Below are positions 29,689-38,840 of a stretch of DNA of 64,000 nt, piece by piece. A program made the translations under genes and the position numbers. How positions within the stretch are numbered: position 1 is the stretch's first letter; every line of letters starts with the position of its first letter. The stretch is taken from NCBI RefSeq assembly GCF_002025205.1, contig NZ_CP019947.1, positions 193,501-257,500 on the forward strand, read 5' to 3'. This DNA comes from Pseudomonas sp. CC6-YY-74. Lineage in GTDB: Bacteria > Pseudomonadota > Gammaproteobacteria > Pseudomonadales > Pseudomonadaceae. The notes under the pieces were generated by a model that saw nothing but the letters and a program-made list of their open reading frames with translations, was not told where the DNA came from and searched no databases.

Positions 29689-31179
29689 TCAACCAGCGCT
29701 GCGACCCTCATCCTGCCCGGCGTTTGCCGCAGCGATGCGCGGCGCCAGGACATGGCTGGCAATGGCGATGGCGAGAGCGATGACAATCAGGAGCGCGGCG
29801 ACGGCGAAGGTGGCGTGCATGCCGACTGCAACAGCCTCGGGAGGTGCGGTGCTGATGTCGGTCGTCGCCGCGCCGAACGCGAACACCGAGCCCATCACGG
29901 AGGCGCCGGTGATCAGGCCGAGATTGCGCGACAGGTTGAGCAAGCCGGAGACCACGCCGCGCCGGTCTGGACGCACATCCGCCATGACCGCGGTGTTGTT
30001 GGCCGCCTGGAATGGCGCATAGCCGGCAGTCAGGACGATAAGCGCGGCGACGTAACCCAGGACACCGAGACTCATGGGCAGTATGGGCAGGATGAGTGCG
30101 CCGGCCGCCATGATGCTGAGCCCGGTTATGCTCATGCGCGGTGCGCCGCAGCGATCGACGAGGCGCCCGGCCGGCACGCCCGTCAGCGCCGAGATGATCG
30201 GACCGGATGACATGGCCAGCCCGACCCGGGCCGCATCGAGCCCCAGCGCAGTGGAGAGGTAGAACGGACCGACCACCAGCGTGGCCATCATCACCGTCAT
30301 GACCAGGGCGCTCATCGCAAAGCTCGCGCCGAGCGTCGAGTCGCGGAACATCGCCAGGCGGATCAGCGGTGAAGCCGCTTGGCTTTCGACCCGCAGAAAG
30401 AGGCCGGCGCCCAGCGCCGCCGCGGCCAGCAGCGCCGCATTGAGCAGGCCGAAGCTGCCGCGCCCCAGCGTCATGGCCAGCGCATAGGCGGCGAGTGTCA
30501 GGGCGAGCAGCAGCGTGCCCAAGTGGTCGAAGCGAACACGCTCAGCCTGCGCTAGCGGCCGATCGGCGGGCAGGTGGCGAGCGGCCAGGATCAATGCCAG
30601 CAGACCCAGCGGCAGGTTGATGAGGAAAATGGCCCGCCAACCGGGACCGGCGATCAGCACACCGCCAAGGGTCGGGCCAAGTGCGGTGCCGATCGCCGAC
30701 AGGGTGCCGAGCAGGCCCATGGCGCTGCCGGTCTTCTCCTTGGCCACCGCCTCGCCAATCAATGCCATGGTCAGGGCCATCATGATGGCCGCCCCGAGGC
30801 CCTGCAGCGCACGGGCGGCGATCAGCAGCCAGAGCGTGGGGGCTACGCCGCACAAGGCAGAGGCGAGCGTAAACAAGAGGATCCCCGCCAGCATCAGGCG
30901 CCGGCGGCCGAGCATGTCGCCGAGCCGGCCGACACTGACGATCAGGCTGGTGATGGCCAGGAGATAGGCGAGGACGACCCACTGGACGTTGTGAAAGCTT
31001 GCGTCGAATACCTGGGCCAGGGTCGGCAAACCGATATTGGTGATGCTGCTGGCCAGCGAGGACAGCAACATGGTGAGTGACAGGCTGACCAGCGCCCACC
31101 TCGCCGACGCCCTGGGTTGCCCATGCTCCGTGACCTTTTCAGCCGTTCCCGCAGCGACTGGCTTCGCTATGAATTTCAT
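29689..31179 (-). CDS. MFS drug/metabolite exporter, DHA2 (14-TMS) family
   Basis: A 496-residue transporter of the EmrB/QacA type. The motif-A segment GRLGDMLGRRRLML lies in the loop after TM2, motif C appears as GTALGPTLGGVLI, and about fourteen hydrophobic segments are visible. It exports drugs or metabolites by proton antiport across the inner membrane. There is no adjacent EmrA-like partner. It is divergent from a LysR gene across a 128-base spacer, so that protein is its likely regulator. Confidence 0.9.
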   Translation of the reverse strand: MKFIAKPVAAGTAEKVTEHGQPRASARWALVSLSLTMLLSSLASSITNIGLPTLAQVFDASFHNVQWVVLAYLLAITSLIVSVGRLGDMLGRRRLMLAGILLFTLASALCGVAPTLWLLIAARALQGLGAAIMMALTMALIGEAVAKEKTGSAMGLLGTLSAIGTALGPTLGGVLIAGPGWRAIFLINLPLGLLALILAARHLPADRPLAQAERVRFDHLGTLLLALTLAAYALAMTLGRGSFGLLNAALLAAAALGAGLFLRVESQAASPLIRLAMFRDSTLGASFAMSALVMTVMMATLVVGPFYLSTALGLDAARVGLAMSSGPIISALTGVPAGRLVDRCGAPRMSITGLSIMAAGALILPILPMSLGVLGYVAALIVLTAGYAPFQAANNTAVMADVRPDRRGVVSGLLNLSRNLGLITGASVMGSVFAFGAATTDISTAPPEAVAVGMHATFAVAALLIVIALAIAIASHVLAPRIAAANAGQDEGRSAG

Positions 31180-31249
31180 GCTGACGACTCCCGATAGCTT
31201 GCTGTCAGGAGCTTAATGCGCTATTTGGGGTGGCGGAAGGCGCAGCATT

Positions 31250-31266
31250 TGCAGTTAATTAGTGCA
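31250..31266. promoter_or_regulatory. Candidate LysR-binding palindrome in the MFS/LysR spacer
   Basis: TGCA-N9-TGCA (TGCAGTTAATTAGTGCA) lies between the two divergent starts and has LysR-box character (T-N11-A type dyad with an AT-rich centre). It is suggested by position and symmetry only. Confidence 0.35.
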
Positions 31267-31307
31267 TAAAACGCCATGTCAGAATGAAAGCGTGCCGGGG
31301 GATATCT

Positions 31308-32222
31308 ATGTCGACGCCCGATCTCAACTTACTGATTACCCTCGATGTGCTGCTCGCCGAGGGCAGCGTTGCGCGCGCCGCGCAACGCCTGCGGCTGAGC
31401 CCCTCGGCCATGAGTCGTGCCCTGGCGCGGCTACGTGAAACCACCGGTGATCCGCTGCTGGTCAGGGCTGGCCGCGGCCTGGTGCCGACGCCGCGGGCGC
31501 TCGAACTGCGCGAGCGGGTCAGTCAGCTGGTGCAGGACGCGCAGGCGGTGCTGCGCCCCGTGGAATTACTCGATCTGCAGCAGCTCGAACGGACATTCAC
31601 CTTGCGCACCAGCGACGGCTTCGTGGAAAACTTCGGGGCGCGCCTGATTGCCCGCATCGCTGCCGAGGCGCCCGGCGTGCAACTGCGCTTCGTGCAGAAA
31701 CCAGACAAGGACAGCGCGTTGCTGCGCGAAGGCAGCGTTGACCTGGATACCGGTGTGGTCGGCGCGGCGACCAGCCCGGAACTGCATACGCGGGCGCTGT
31801 TTCGCGACCGTTTCATTGGCGTGGTACGCAGGGGCCACGCGCTGAGCCAGGGCGACATCACGCCGGCCCGCTACGCGGCGGGTCGTCATGTACTGGTCTC
31901 GCGGCGCGGTCAGGACCTCGGCCCGGTTGCCGAAGCGCTGGCCGCGCTTGGCCTGCAGCGGCAGATCGTCAGCATCGTCGCTGGCCTGTCCGCCGCGTTG
32001 TCCCTGGCACGCGCCAGCGACCTGATCGCCACCGTTCCCGAACGGCATAGCGGTAACCTGAGCGGCGGCATGTTCAGTTTTCCCCTGCCGTTCAGCACAC
32101 CGGAAATCACGGTTGCCCTGCTCTGGCACCCGCGTATGAATGCCGATCCAGCGCATCGCTGGCTGCGCGAATGCGTGCGGGACGTCTGTACGGCGCAGCT
32201 CAGTAAGCCTGCGGCGCGATAA
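31308..32222 (+). CDS. LysR-family regulator, divergent from the MFS exporter
   Basis: A 304-residue LTTR. The winged HTH is LAEGSVARAAQRLRLSPSAM and the following SRALARLRETTGDPLLVRAG; the effector-binding domain follows (FTLRTSDGFVENFGARLI). The ATG at 31308 has a GGGGGA RBS; an ATG eight codons earlier lacks one. It presumably controls the divergent MFS gene. Its 3' part is duplicated, with an internal deletion, at 37215-37396, which marks a past rearrangement of this region. Confidence 0.9.
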   Translation: MSTPDLNLLITLDVLLAEGSVARAAQRLRLSPSAMSRALARLRETTGDPLLVRAGRGLVPTPRALELRERVSQLVQDAQAVLRPVELLDLQQLERTFTLRTSDGFVENFGARLIARIAAEAPGVQLRFVQKPDKDSALLREGSVDLDTGVVGAATSPELHTRALFRDRFIGVVRRGHALSQGDITPARYAAGRHVLVSRRGQDLGPVAEALAALGLQRQIVSIVAGLSAALSLARASDLIATVPERHSGNLSGGMFSFPLPFSTPEITVALLWHPRMNADPAHRWLRECVRDVCTAQLSKPAAR

Positions 32223-32328
32223 CGAAACCATTGCCTCTGAAGTGATCTACGCGGGGCATCCGGAGTTAGTCTGGCCGGTCGCGGCCGGTCACGAATGAGC
32301 GAAACCGGCCAAAAGCGGCTTGCCTGTC

Positions 32329-32712
32329 CTATAAATAAATATGTTCCTGTTTTTCAGTTTCCTTGAGGAAGGTTATGAGTTTGCCCCTCACCTGGGCGCT
32401 CAACAGTTCGTCCTTGATCTTGAAAAGCTCTCGCATTACCCCAAGCCGCCAGCTTTTTCTGAAGACCGATCTGCCTACGATTAATCTCTCGAAGGTGTGT
32501 TGCGCTTCGGCCTCCAGCTGACCAGTGGTACTGACTTGCTGCTGTGTGTATTCGTGCACTTTGCAAGCTTGGGGTTGCCTTGCCGGTATGACTGGCACTT
32601 GGGCACACCCTGTTCTCGCGTCGACGGCAAGCAAGTTCAAGCATGAGTTCAGTTCAGAGGTCGGCTCCAGGCGTTTCGTATCGCGGGTGCCCCTCGGGGA
32701 TGGGATGTCCAT
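32329..32712 (-). CDS. Hypothetical protein, 127 aa, unrecognised
   Basis: An ATG-started frame on the minus strand with lower GC than its neighbours. The C-terminal part (LFKIKDELLSAQVRGKLITF) is helical and lysine-rich, unlike a chance GC-rich ORF. The N-terminal half is less convincing. I recognise no family. It lies in the non-conserved stretch between the LysR gene and betA and may be accessory or spurious. Confidence 0.35.
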   Translation of the reverse strand: MDIPSPRGTRDTKRLEPTSELNSCLNLLAVDARTGCAQVPVIPARQPQACKVHEYTQQQVSTTGQLEAEAQHTFERLIVGRSVFRKSWRLGVMRELFKIKDELLSAQVRGKLITFLKETEKQEHIYL

Positions 32713-33062
32713 AGTGACCTCGTGATTCGATTGCTGTTGTATTCAAATGTGGAGGCCGCGCTGGCGCCTGTCTGTCTGTTAACGAACACAGACGGCTACT
32801 CGTAGGCGTTGTCACACACCCTGGAAAAAAGCGATGTTCGCGACCGTCACTGCGGCCAAAAGCCGCCTGTGACTGCCCTGCTTGAGTACGACTGAAAAGC
32901 TCCGCTGTGATTGAAGATGCCCCCTCAGAGGAGCCCAGGCACGGTCAGCCCATACGCCGCTGCCCGGGCATAACACTGACCCCGAGTGCTACTCCCGGCT
33001 AAGCCAGCGCATGATCGGCGGGGAGATCCTGCCCGGACCAGTACATCAATTTGCCCTGCGGG
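32713..33062. other. Intergenic region downstream of betA, no gene recognised
   Basis: About 350 bases of non-coding sequence. A hairpin (GTCACTGCGGC ... GCCGCCTGTGAC, about 32848-32875) is the only structure seen. It has no T-run. Confidence 0.45.
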
Positions 33063-34754
33063 CTAACCGCCAACCGGCCCTCGTTCGCGCTGATTCTCCT
33101 GCCACCCAGGAACAACGAACACCGGTGCATCCGCAGGTTTGAGCAGCGCTCGGCCGAGAATGTGATCCGCGGCCTTCTCGCCGATCATGATGGTCGGTGC
33201 GTTGAGGTTGCCGTTGGTGATGGCGGGCATGATGGATGAGTCCACCACACGCAGGTTTTCAATACCGTGAACGCGGCACTGGGGATCGACCACCGCCATC
33301 GGGTCGGTGCCCATGCGGCAGGAGCCGCAAGGGTGATAAGCCGTTTCGGCGCTTTTGGCCAGCCAGTCGTCAATCTCGTCGTCACTCTGCACCTGTTTGC
33401 CCGGCGAAAGCTCCTCGCCGAGGAAAGGCCCGAAAGCCGGTTGGGCGAATATCTCCCGGGTCAGGCGTAAGCCCGCGCGGAAGGCCTGCTTGTCTTCCTC
33501 TTCAGCCAGGTAATTGAGGAATATCTCCGGCGCGGCAGCCGGGTCGCTGGACTTCAGTCGCACGTAGCCGCGGCTCTTCGGCTTGTTGGCGCCCATATGC
33601 ACCTGAAAACCGTGGCCCTCGGCGGCGCTGGAACCGTCGTAGGCGATGGCCCCGGCCAGGAAGTGGTATTGCAGGTCTGGATACTTGAGACCGGCGCGGC
33701 TGCGGATATAGCCGTTGGACTCAAACTGGTTACTCGCGCCCAGGCCACTCTTGAAGAAGAACCAACGGGCACCGATCAGCAGTTGGCCGAACGGGTTGAG
33801 CCAACCATTGAGGGTGATCTTCTGGGTACAAGCTTGCTGTACCCAGACCTCCAGGTGGTCGTGCAGGTTCTCGCCGACGCCAGGCAGGTCGTGAACCACC
33901 TCGATGCCATGCTTCTGCAATTGTTCGGCGGGGCCGATGCCAGACAGCATCAGCAACTTTGGCGAATTGAAGGCGCTGGCGCAGAGGATCACCTCGCGCC
34001 GCGCCTGGACCCGAAGTGTCTTGCCCTGCTGGCGATATTCGACCCCAACCGCCCGCTTGCCTTCCAGCAGCACCCGAGTGGTCAGGGCATGCATCTGCAG
34101 GTGCAGATTGCCCCGATTCAAGGCCGGTTTCAGGTAGGCATTGGCGGTGGAGCTGCGCACCCCGTCCCGCACGCTCATGTCCATCCGGCAGAAGCCTTCC
34201 TGGCGATAGCCGTTGTAATCCTCGGTCTGGCCATAGCCGGCCTGACGACCCGCCTCGATGAAGGCGCGATACAGCGGGTTCTGCATATTGTTGCCGTTGC
34301 ACACCCCCACTGGCCCGCCACTGGAGCGGTACTGACCGGCGCCATACAGACAGTCTTCGGCCCGTTTGAAGTAAGGCAATACGTCGGCGTAACCCCAGCC
34401 TTCGGCGCCCAGCTCCAGCCATTCCTCGTAATCCCCGGCGCAGCCGCGGACGTAGGCCATGCCATTGATCGAGGAAGACCCGCCGATCACCTTGCCACGC
34501 GCCTGGTGAATCTTGCGCCCCTTGAGGCCCGGTTCGGCCTCGGTGTACAGCTCCCAGTCGAAACGCGGTTTATTCAGCGGGATGGAAAAGGCCGTGGGCA
34601 TCTGAATGAAGATCGAGTTGTCCTTGCCGCCGAACTCGAGCACCAGCACCTGGTGCGTGCCATCGGCGCTCAAGCGATCCGCCAGCACCGAACCGGCGGA
34701 ACCGGATCCGACGATGACGTAATCGAAGACCTGATCGAAGGCTTGCTCACTCAT
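33063..34754 (-). CDS. betA: Choline dehydrogenase BetA (GMC oxidoreductase)
   Basis: A 563-residue FAD-dependent GMC oxidoreductase. The dinucleotide fold is DYVIVGSGSAGSVLADRL (Gly16, Gly18, Gly21). GGSSSINGMAYVRG and the active-site segment YHPCGSCRMG and NGNLNAPTIMIGEKAAD are typical of choline dehydrogenases. It oxidises choline to betaine aldehyde at the membrane. It follows betT by 17 bases, so both are one operon. The ATG at 34754 gives the family length; a longer in-frame upstream extension is a shadow of betT. betB and betI are absent here. Confidence 0.9.
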   Translation of the reverse strand: MSEQAFDQVFDYVIVGSGSAGSVLADRLSADGTHQVLVLEFGGKDNSIFIQMPTAFSIPLNKPRFDWELYTEAEPGLKGRKIHQARGKVIGGSSSINGMAYVRGCAGDYEEWLELGAEGWGYADVLPYFKRAEDCLYGAGQYRSSGGPVGVCNGNNMQNPLYRAFIEAGRQAGYGQTEDYNGYRQEGFCRMDMSVRDGVRSSTANAYLKPALNRGNLHLQMHALTTRVLLEGKRAVGVEYRQQGKTLRVQARREVILCASAFNSPKLLMLSGIGPAEQLQKHGIEVVHDLPGVGENLHDHLEVWVQQACTQKITLNGWLNPFGQLLIGARWFFFKSGLGASNQFESNGYIRSRAGLKYPDLQYHFLAGAIAYDGSSAAEGHGFQVHMGANKPKSRGYVRLKSSDPAAAPEIFLNYLAEEEDKQAFRAGLRLTREIFAQPAFGPFLGEELSPGKQVQSDDEIDDWLAKSAETAYHPCGSCRMGTDPMAVVDPQCRVHGIENLRVVDSSIMPAITNGNLNAPTIMIGEKAADHILGRALLKPADAPVFVVPGWQENQRERGPVGG

Positions 34755-34771
34755 GACGTGGCTCCTTGGCG

Positions 34772-36850
34772 TTAGCGACCGGCAGAGGCGGGATCGTCGG
34801 GCATCCTGGTCTCGCGGCCCGGCATCTCCCGCTGGGTATGCAGGAAGAACATGTGCCGCTCGTATTGATCGAGAATGTCGCCGATCACCTGCTCCTTGGT
34901 ATAACCGGCCAGATCGTAGCCTTGGCCGCCCTCGCCAATGTGGACTTCCTGGCGGTAATAGTGCGCGCCGGCACGGGTCGCGCGCATGGCAAATGCCGGC
35001 ATGGCACACCGCCGCGGCCAGATCTGGTAGGTGAAATCCTGCTCGCCGCCCAGGTCCACGTTAAGCTCAAGGTGCTCGTCTTCGCCCGTCACCTCGACGA
35101 CCTCCACCTTGAAGCCTTTCTCGGCCAGCACCTCATGAATCGACTCCATCGCCGGCTTGCCGACCTCGCGCAGGAAACGTTGCACCTGTTCGTGACTAGG
35201 GAAGCTCATCGCCCGGGCCAGCCGCTGCCGCCAGTTATGCGCGCCGCCTTCATCAAGCATGGTGCGTCCGGACAGGTAGCCGGCCATGCTGCCGCGAAAA
35301 CTGTCTTCCTTGAGCCCTTCGATCTTCAAGGCCTTGTACAGCCCCAGCATCATCAAAAACAGCGTCAGCGCAAAGGGCAGGCCCATGATCACTACGGTGC
35401 CTTGCAGCGCGCCGAGGCCGCCGGCCATCAACAAGGCCAGGGTCAACACGCCAATGATCGCGGCCCAGAGCACTCGCATCCAGGCCGGCGCATCGCTGTT
35501 AGGGTCGCGCAGCACCGAGGTCAGGTTGGACAAGACCAGCGAGCCGGAGTCGCCCGAGGTGACGAAGAAGACGATGGCCAGAATGGTCACCACCACCGTG
35601 GTCAAACCCGCCCAGGGAAAACTCTGCAAAAACAGGTAAATCGACGAGCCCGGATTGTTCATCGCTTGCACACCAAACTCCGCGACGCCGCTACCGGTCA
35701 TCACCAGATCGATAGCGCTATTACCCATGATCGACATCCACGCCATCATGAACGTCAGCGGCAGGATCAGGGTGCCGGCGACAAACTGGCGGATGGTCCG
35801 ACCGCGGGAAATGCGGGCCAAAAACAATCCCACAAAAGGCCCCCAGGCGATCCACCAGGCCCAGAAAAATACCGTCCAGGCATTCAGCCAGTCGGTTGGC
35901 GGATTGAAGGCGTAGGTGTTCAGCGACAGGCTGGCAAAGTGACTGAGGTAATCACCAATGTTCAGCACCAGGGTGTTGAGCAGGAACAGGGTCTTACCGG
36001 AGAACAGCACAAACAGCAGCAAGAGCATGGCCAACAGCATGTTGAACTCGGACAGGCGGCGAATGCCCTTATCGACCCCGGTTACCGCCGAGATGGCGGA
36101 AAACACCACGATCAGCACCGCCAGCACCGCCTGGGTGAGCGTGCCCTCGGGAACATCGAACATGTAGTTGAGGCCGAAATTGAGCTGGATGATGCCGATG
36201 CCCAGGCTGGTCGCGATACCGAAGACCGTACCCAGCACGGCGGCGATATCCACCGTGTGGCCGATGACACCATTGATGCGTTTGCCGAAGATCGGGTATA
36301 GCGCCGAGCGGATGGTCAGCGGCAGGCCATGTCGATAGCTGAAGAAGGCCAGCGACATACCGACCAGCGTGTAGACACCCCACCCCGAAACCCCCCAATG
36401 CAGGAACGTCAGCTCCATGGCATGGCGAGCGGCTTCGACAGTACCGCCTTCACCCACTGGCGGCGCTAAAAATTGCGTCACCGGCTCGGCGATGCAGAAG
36501 AACAGCAGATCGATGCCGATGCCCGCGGAGAACAACATGGCCGCCCAGGTGACCACATTGAAGTCAGGGGTAGAGTGGGCCGGGCCGAGCTTCAGATTAC
36601 CGAAGCGCGACAGGCCAATACAGATGACGAACAGCAAATACGCCACCACCGAAACGAAATAGAACCAGCCAAAGGTGTCGGATATCCAGGCCAGGATGGT
36701 ATTGATCACAGCATTGGCCGACTGGGTGAACAGCATGGTCCAGAGGGCAAAGGTCACGATCCCGATGGCAGAGCCGTAGAAGACGATCGGGTTGATGCGG
36801 TCCTTTGGTTCAGCTGGTGTCGCTTGCGTGCTCTCAGATTCGTTCGACAT
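34772..36850 (-). CDS. betT: BetT-type choline/betaine BCCT transporter
   Basis: A 692-residue BCCT transporter with twelve membrane segments (about 20-515) and a cytoplasmic C-terminal domain of about 170 residues, as in BetT. The BCCT signature with its tryptophans is visible as FFWAWWIAWGPFVGLFLARI, followed by SRGRTIRQF. It imports choline by proton or sodium symport, and the long C-tail is linked to osmotic control in relatives. It is transcribed first, with betA 17 bases behind. Confidence 0.92.
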   Translation of the reverse strand: MSNESESTQATPAEPKDRINPIVFYGSAIGIVTFALWTMLFTQSANAVINTILAWISDTFGWFYFVSVVAYLLFVICIGLSRFGNLKLGPAHSTPDFNVVTWAAMLFSAGIGIDLLFFCIAEPVTQFLAPPVGEGGTVEAARHAMELTFLHWGVSGWGVYTLVGMSLAFFSYRHGLPLTIRSALYPIFGKRINGVIGHTVDIAAVLGTVFGIATSLGIGIIQLNFGLNYMFDVPEGTLTQAVLAVLIVVFSAISAVTGVDKGIRRLSEFNMLLAMLLLLFVLFSGKTLFLLNTLVLNIGDYLSHFASLSLNTYAFNPPTDWLNAWTVFFWAWWIAWGPFVGLFLARISRGRTIRQFVAGTLILPLTFMMAWMSIMGNSAIDLVMTGSGVAEFGVQAMNNPGSSIYLFLQSFPWAGLTTVVVTILAIVFFVTSGDSGSLVLSNLTSVLRDPNSDAPAWMRVLWAAIIGVLTLALLMAGGLGALQGTVVIMGLPFALTLFLMMLGLYKALKIEGLKEDSFRGSMAGYLSGRTMLDEGGAHNWRQRLARAMSFPSHEQVQRFLREVGKPAMESIHEVLAEKGFKVEVVEVTGEDEHLELNVDLGGEQDFTYQIWPRRCAMPAFAMRATRAGAHYYRQEVHIGEGGQGYDLAGYTKEQVIGDILDQYERHMFFLHTQREMPGRETRMPDDPASAGR

Positions 36851-37214
36851 GCCAGTCTCCCTAAGCAGAAGCCCGTGCCCTGCAGCCTAGGCATGACCAA
36901 CGGTTGTCAGGTCAGATCGGCTCACGCTGGCACTCGGAAAAACGCCCCGGACGACAGCCCGGTAACAGACCTAACGATAGTCAAGATTCGCCAGCCATGG
37001 CGAATGGCTCGCAGGCGCGTGCGGGCTGCTTGTACTACCCGCCGCTAGAAAGCCGGCAAATTATCGACCCAGAACATGAGCCAAGAGCTTGTGCAGACAC
37101 GAAGAGCTCGCCCTGCTCAAACCTGGAGCGCCTTAATCATGTGACCCAAGCTGGCCCTTGGTTGTAAGCCAGCACCTCCCCGCATCGGTGCACAGCACGG
37201 GGGGAATCAGTCGG
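36851..37214. other. betT upstream region, no gene recognised
   Basis: This 364-base stretch should hold the betT promoter. I found no clear BetI, GbdR or sigma-54 element and no credible ORF. Confidence 0.45.
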
Positions 37215-37396
37215 CTGCGCTTCGTGCAGAAACCAGACAAGGACAGCGCATCGCTGGCTGCGCGAATGCGTGCGGGACGTCTGTACGGAGCGGCTCAGCA
37301 ATCCTGCGGCGCGATAACGCGGCAGTGAAGGCTGAAACCATATTCCAGAGACAATCTACCAGGGTGCATCCGGAGTTAGTCCCGGTCACCAATGAG
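37215..37396 (+). pseudogene. Internally deleted partial duplicate of the upstream LysR gene
   Basis: Bases 37215-37249 are identical to 31683-31717 inside the LysR gene at 31308. The sequence then jumps to a copy of 32149 onward, through the end of that gene and about 75 bases beyond, with scattered mismatches. The join falls exactly at CAGCGC, which is present at both edges of the 437-base deletion. It is a non-coding relic in the same orientation as the intact gene. Confidence 0.88.
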
Positions 37397-37514
37397 CGGA
37401 AACGACCCGGCTGTAGGTGGTCGGTCAACAAGGGCAATACTGCGTGGATGAACTCATTAACTATCTGCGTTCCGTGCGTGCATTGGAGATGCAATCGCAG
37501 GTGATCAAACAGCA

Positions 37515-38441
37515 TCAGTCCGTAGAGTTCGAATCCTCCAAGGAGGATTTGAACCATTCAATTACAGGCCTTATAACCGAGTTTTGTTGGTGACGTGTGC
37601 GGAGGATATATCCGTGATCCTCTCGCAAAACCGTAGGCCCCAACCGCAGTAGCCGTCCATCATTCACCGCTTGTTCCACCAATGCACCCCATGCCAGCGT
37701 GAGTCCTTGGCCTTGTATGGCGGCGTTTAATAACAAGGGGTAATTGTTAAAAGTGAAGCTGCTCTTCTCATCAATGATCCCAAAGCCAGCCGATTCCGCC
37801 CACCTTGTCCAATCCAGCCATCGAGGATTGCGTTCATCCATATGCAGCAGCACGACTGACCCCAAGTCCTTTCGGGTAATAATCTGGCCCAAGCCATGTC
37901 GTCTGGCAAACGCTGGACTGCAGACTGGAAAGACTAACTCGGGCGCAAGCGTGATCTCAGTTCCCATCTGCGAATTTCGCTTACCGAAGCTGATAGCAAT
38001 GTCCACATCGTGAAGATTGGAGCTGTCGTGCTGGTCTATCGGCAGCACCTGGAAACGCAAACCAGGGAAGGTCTCTTTGAGTGTTTGCAGCCGAGGCAGC
38101 AACCAGAGGTGTGAAAAACCAAAATTAGCCGCAATCGTGATCAAGGGCACATGATTGGAGAACCCGGACTGGACGCGCTCTAACGCCGAATGCAGATTCG
38201 ATAACAAGGGCGAGATGTCGTGATAAAGACGCTGGCCGCCTTCGGTGGGCCTGAGTTGATTGCCGGATCGATCCAGCAACGCACCGCCCACAGACTCCTC
38301 TAGGCTCCGTATTTGCTGCGAAATTGCGGGCTGGGTGGTTCCTATTTCCTTTGCCGCAGCGGTCATTGAACCCAGCCTTACCGCTGCCTCAAATGCGAGC
38401 AACGACTTCATTGCAGGAACCCTTTTTTTTTCGCTGCTCAT
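37515..38441 (-). CDS. LysR-family regulator, likely of the tmpAB genes
   Basis: A 308-residue GcvA-like LTTR. The HTH is LGSMTAAAKEIGTTQPAISQ with QIRSLEESVGGALLDRSG following; the substrate domain begins ITIAANFGFSHLWLLPRL. Codon use and GC are lower than in the flanking core genes. It is divergent from the dioxygenase gene across a 399-base spacer, so it probably activates that operon in response to the phosphonate or an intermediate. Confidence 0.88.
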   Translation of the reverse strand: MSSEKKRVPAMKSLLAFEAAVRLGSMTAAAKEIGTTQPAISQQIRSLEESVGGALLDRSGNQLRPTEGGQRLYHDISPLLSNLHSALERVQSGFSNHVPLITIAANFGFSHLWLLPRLQTLKETFPGLRFQVLPIDQHDSSNLHDVDIAISFGKRNSQMGTEITLAPELVFPVCSPAFARRHGLGQIITRKDLGSVVLLHMDERNPRWLDWTRWAESAGFGIIDEKSSFTFNNYPLLLNAAIQGQGLTLAWGALVEQAVNDGRLLRLGPTVLREDHGYILRTRHQQNSVIRPVIEWFKSSLEDSNSTD

Positions 38442-38840
38442 AAGTTTTTTGCATGCCCCGCATAAGATTCTGGTACGTATCCCCCAGCCCTGTAGCTGGC
38501 TAGTCTTGGGCTCGAACCGACACCCAAAACAATAACTGTGCGGTCATCCTCACACACAATTTTGTTCGCTGCCACGCCCCAACCAACAACCGTCGATTTA
38601 ACCGGTACGCGAAGAAAAATCATGCATAAGGCTCTGCTTTGTTTAGCGTTTTCTGGACTGAGTGTTTCGTCTTTCAGTGCCTTTCCGGCTCCTGATGCCG
38701 GGTCACGCATCCCGTGGTCACTTCGATATTTGAGGTAACCGGTATTAGAAAAATTCATGCTTGGAATACCTATTCGGGGCGTTCCCAGCCACTGCATTTT
38801 TTCCAAAAATGGCTGCATACAAACGCGCAGGACACCCGAC
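38442..38840. other. LysR-tmpA divergent spacer, holds an orphan signal-peptide ORF
   Basis: No full gene. A 38-codon frame at 38622-38738 is described separately. The spacer is AT-richer than the core genome and should include the divergent promoters. No unambiguous LysR box was identified. Confidence 0.45.
38622..38738 (+). pseudogene. Orphan signal peptide, probable gene remnant
   Basis: A 38-residue frame reads MHKALLCLAFSGLSVSSFSA then FPAPDAG and 11 more residues to a stop. Lys, a hydrophobic core and a small-residue SFSA cleavage site make a good Sec signal peptide, but no mature protein follows. It may be the start of a lost periplasmic protein (for example a binding protein for the tmpAB substrate), or a genuine tiny peptide. 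Confidence 0.4.

Noticed and set aside
34766..36301. A 511-codon plus-strand ORF antisense to betT
   Set aside because: The product is Gln/His/Arg-rich without any recognisable fold, while the other strand encodes a complete BCCT transporter.
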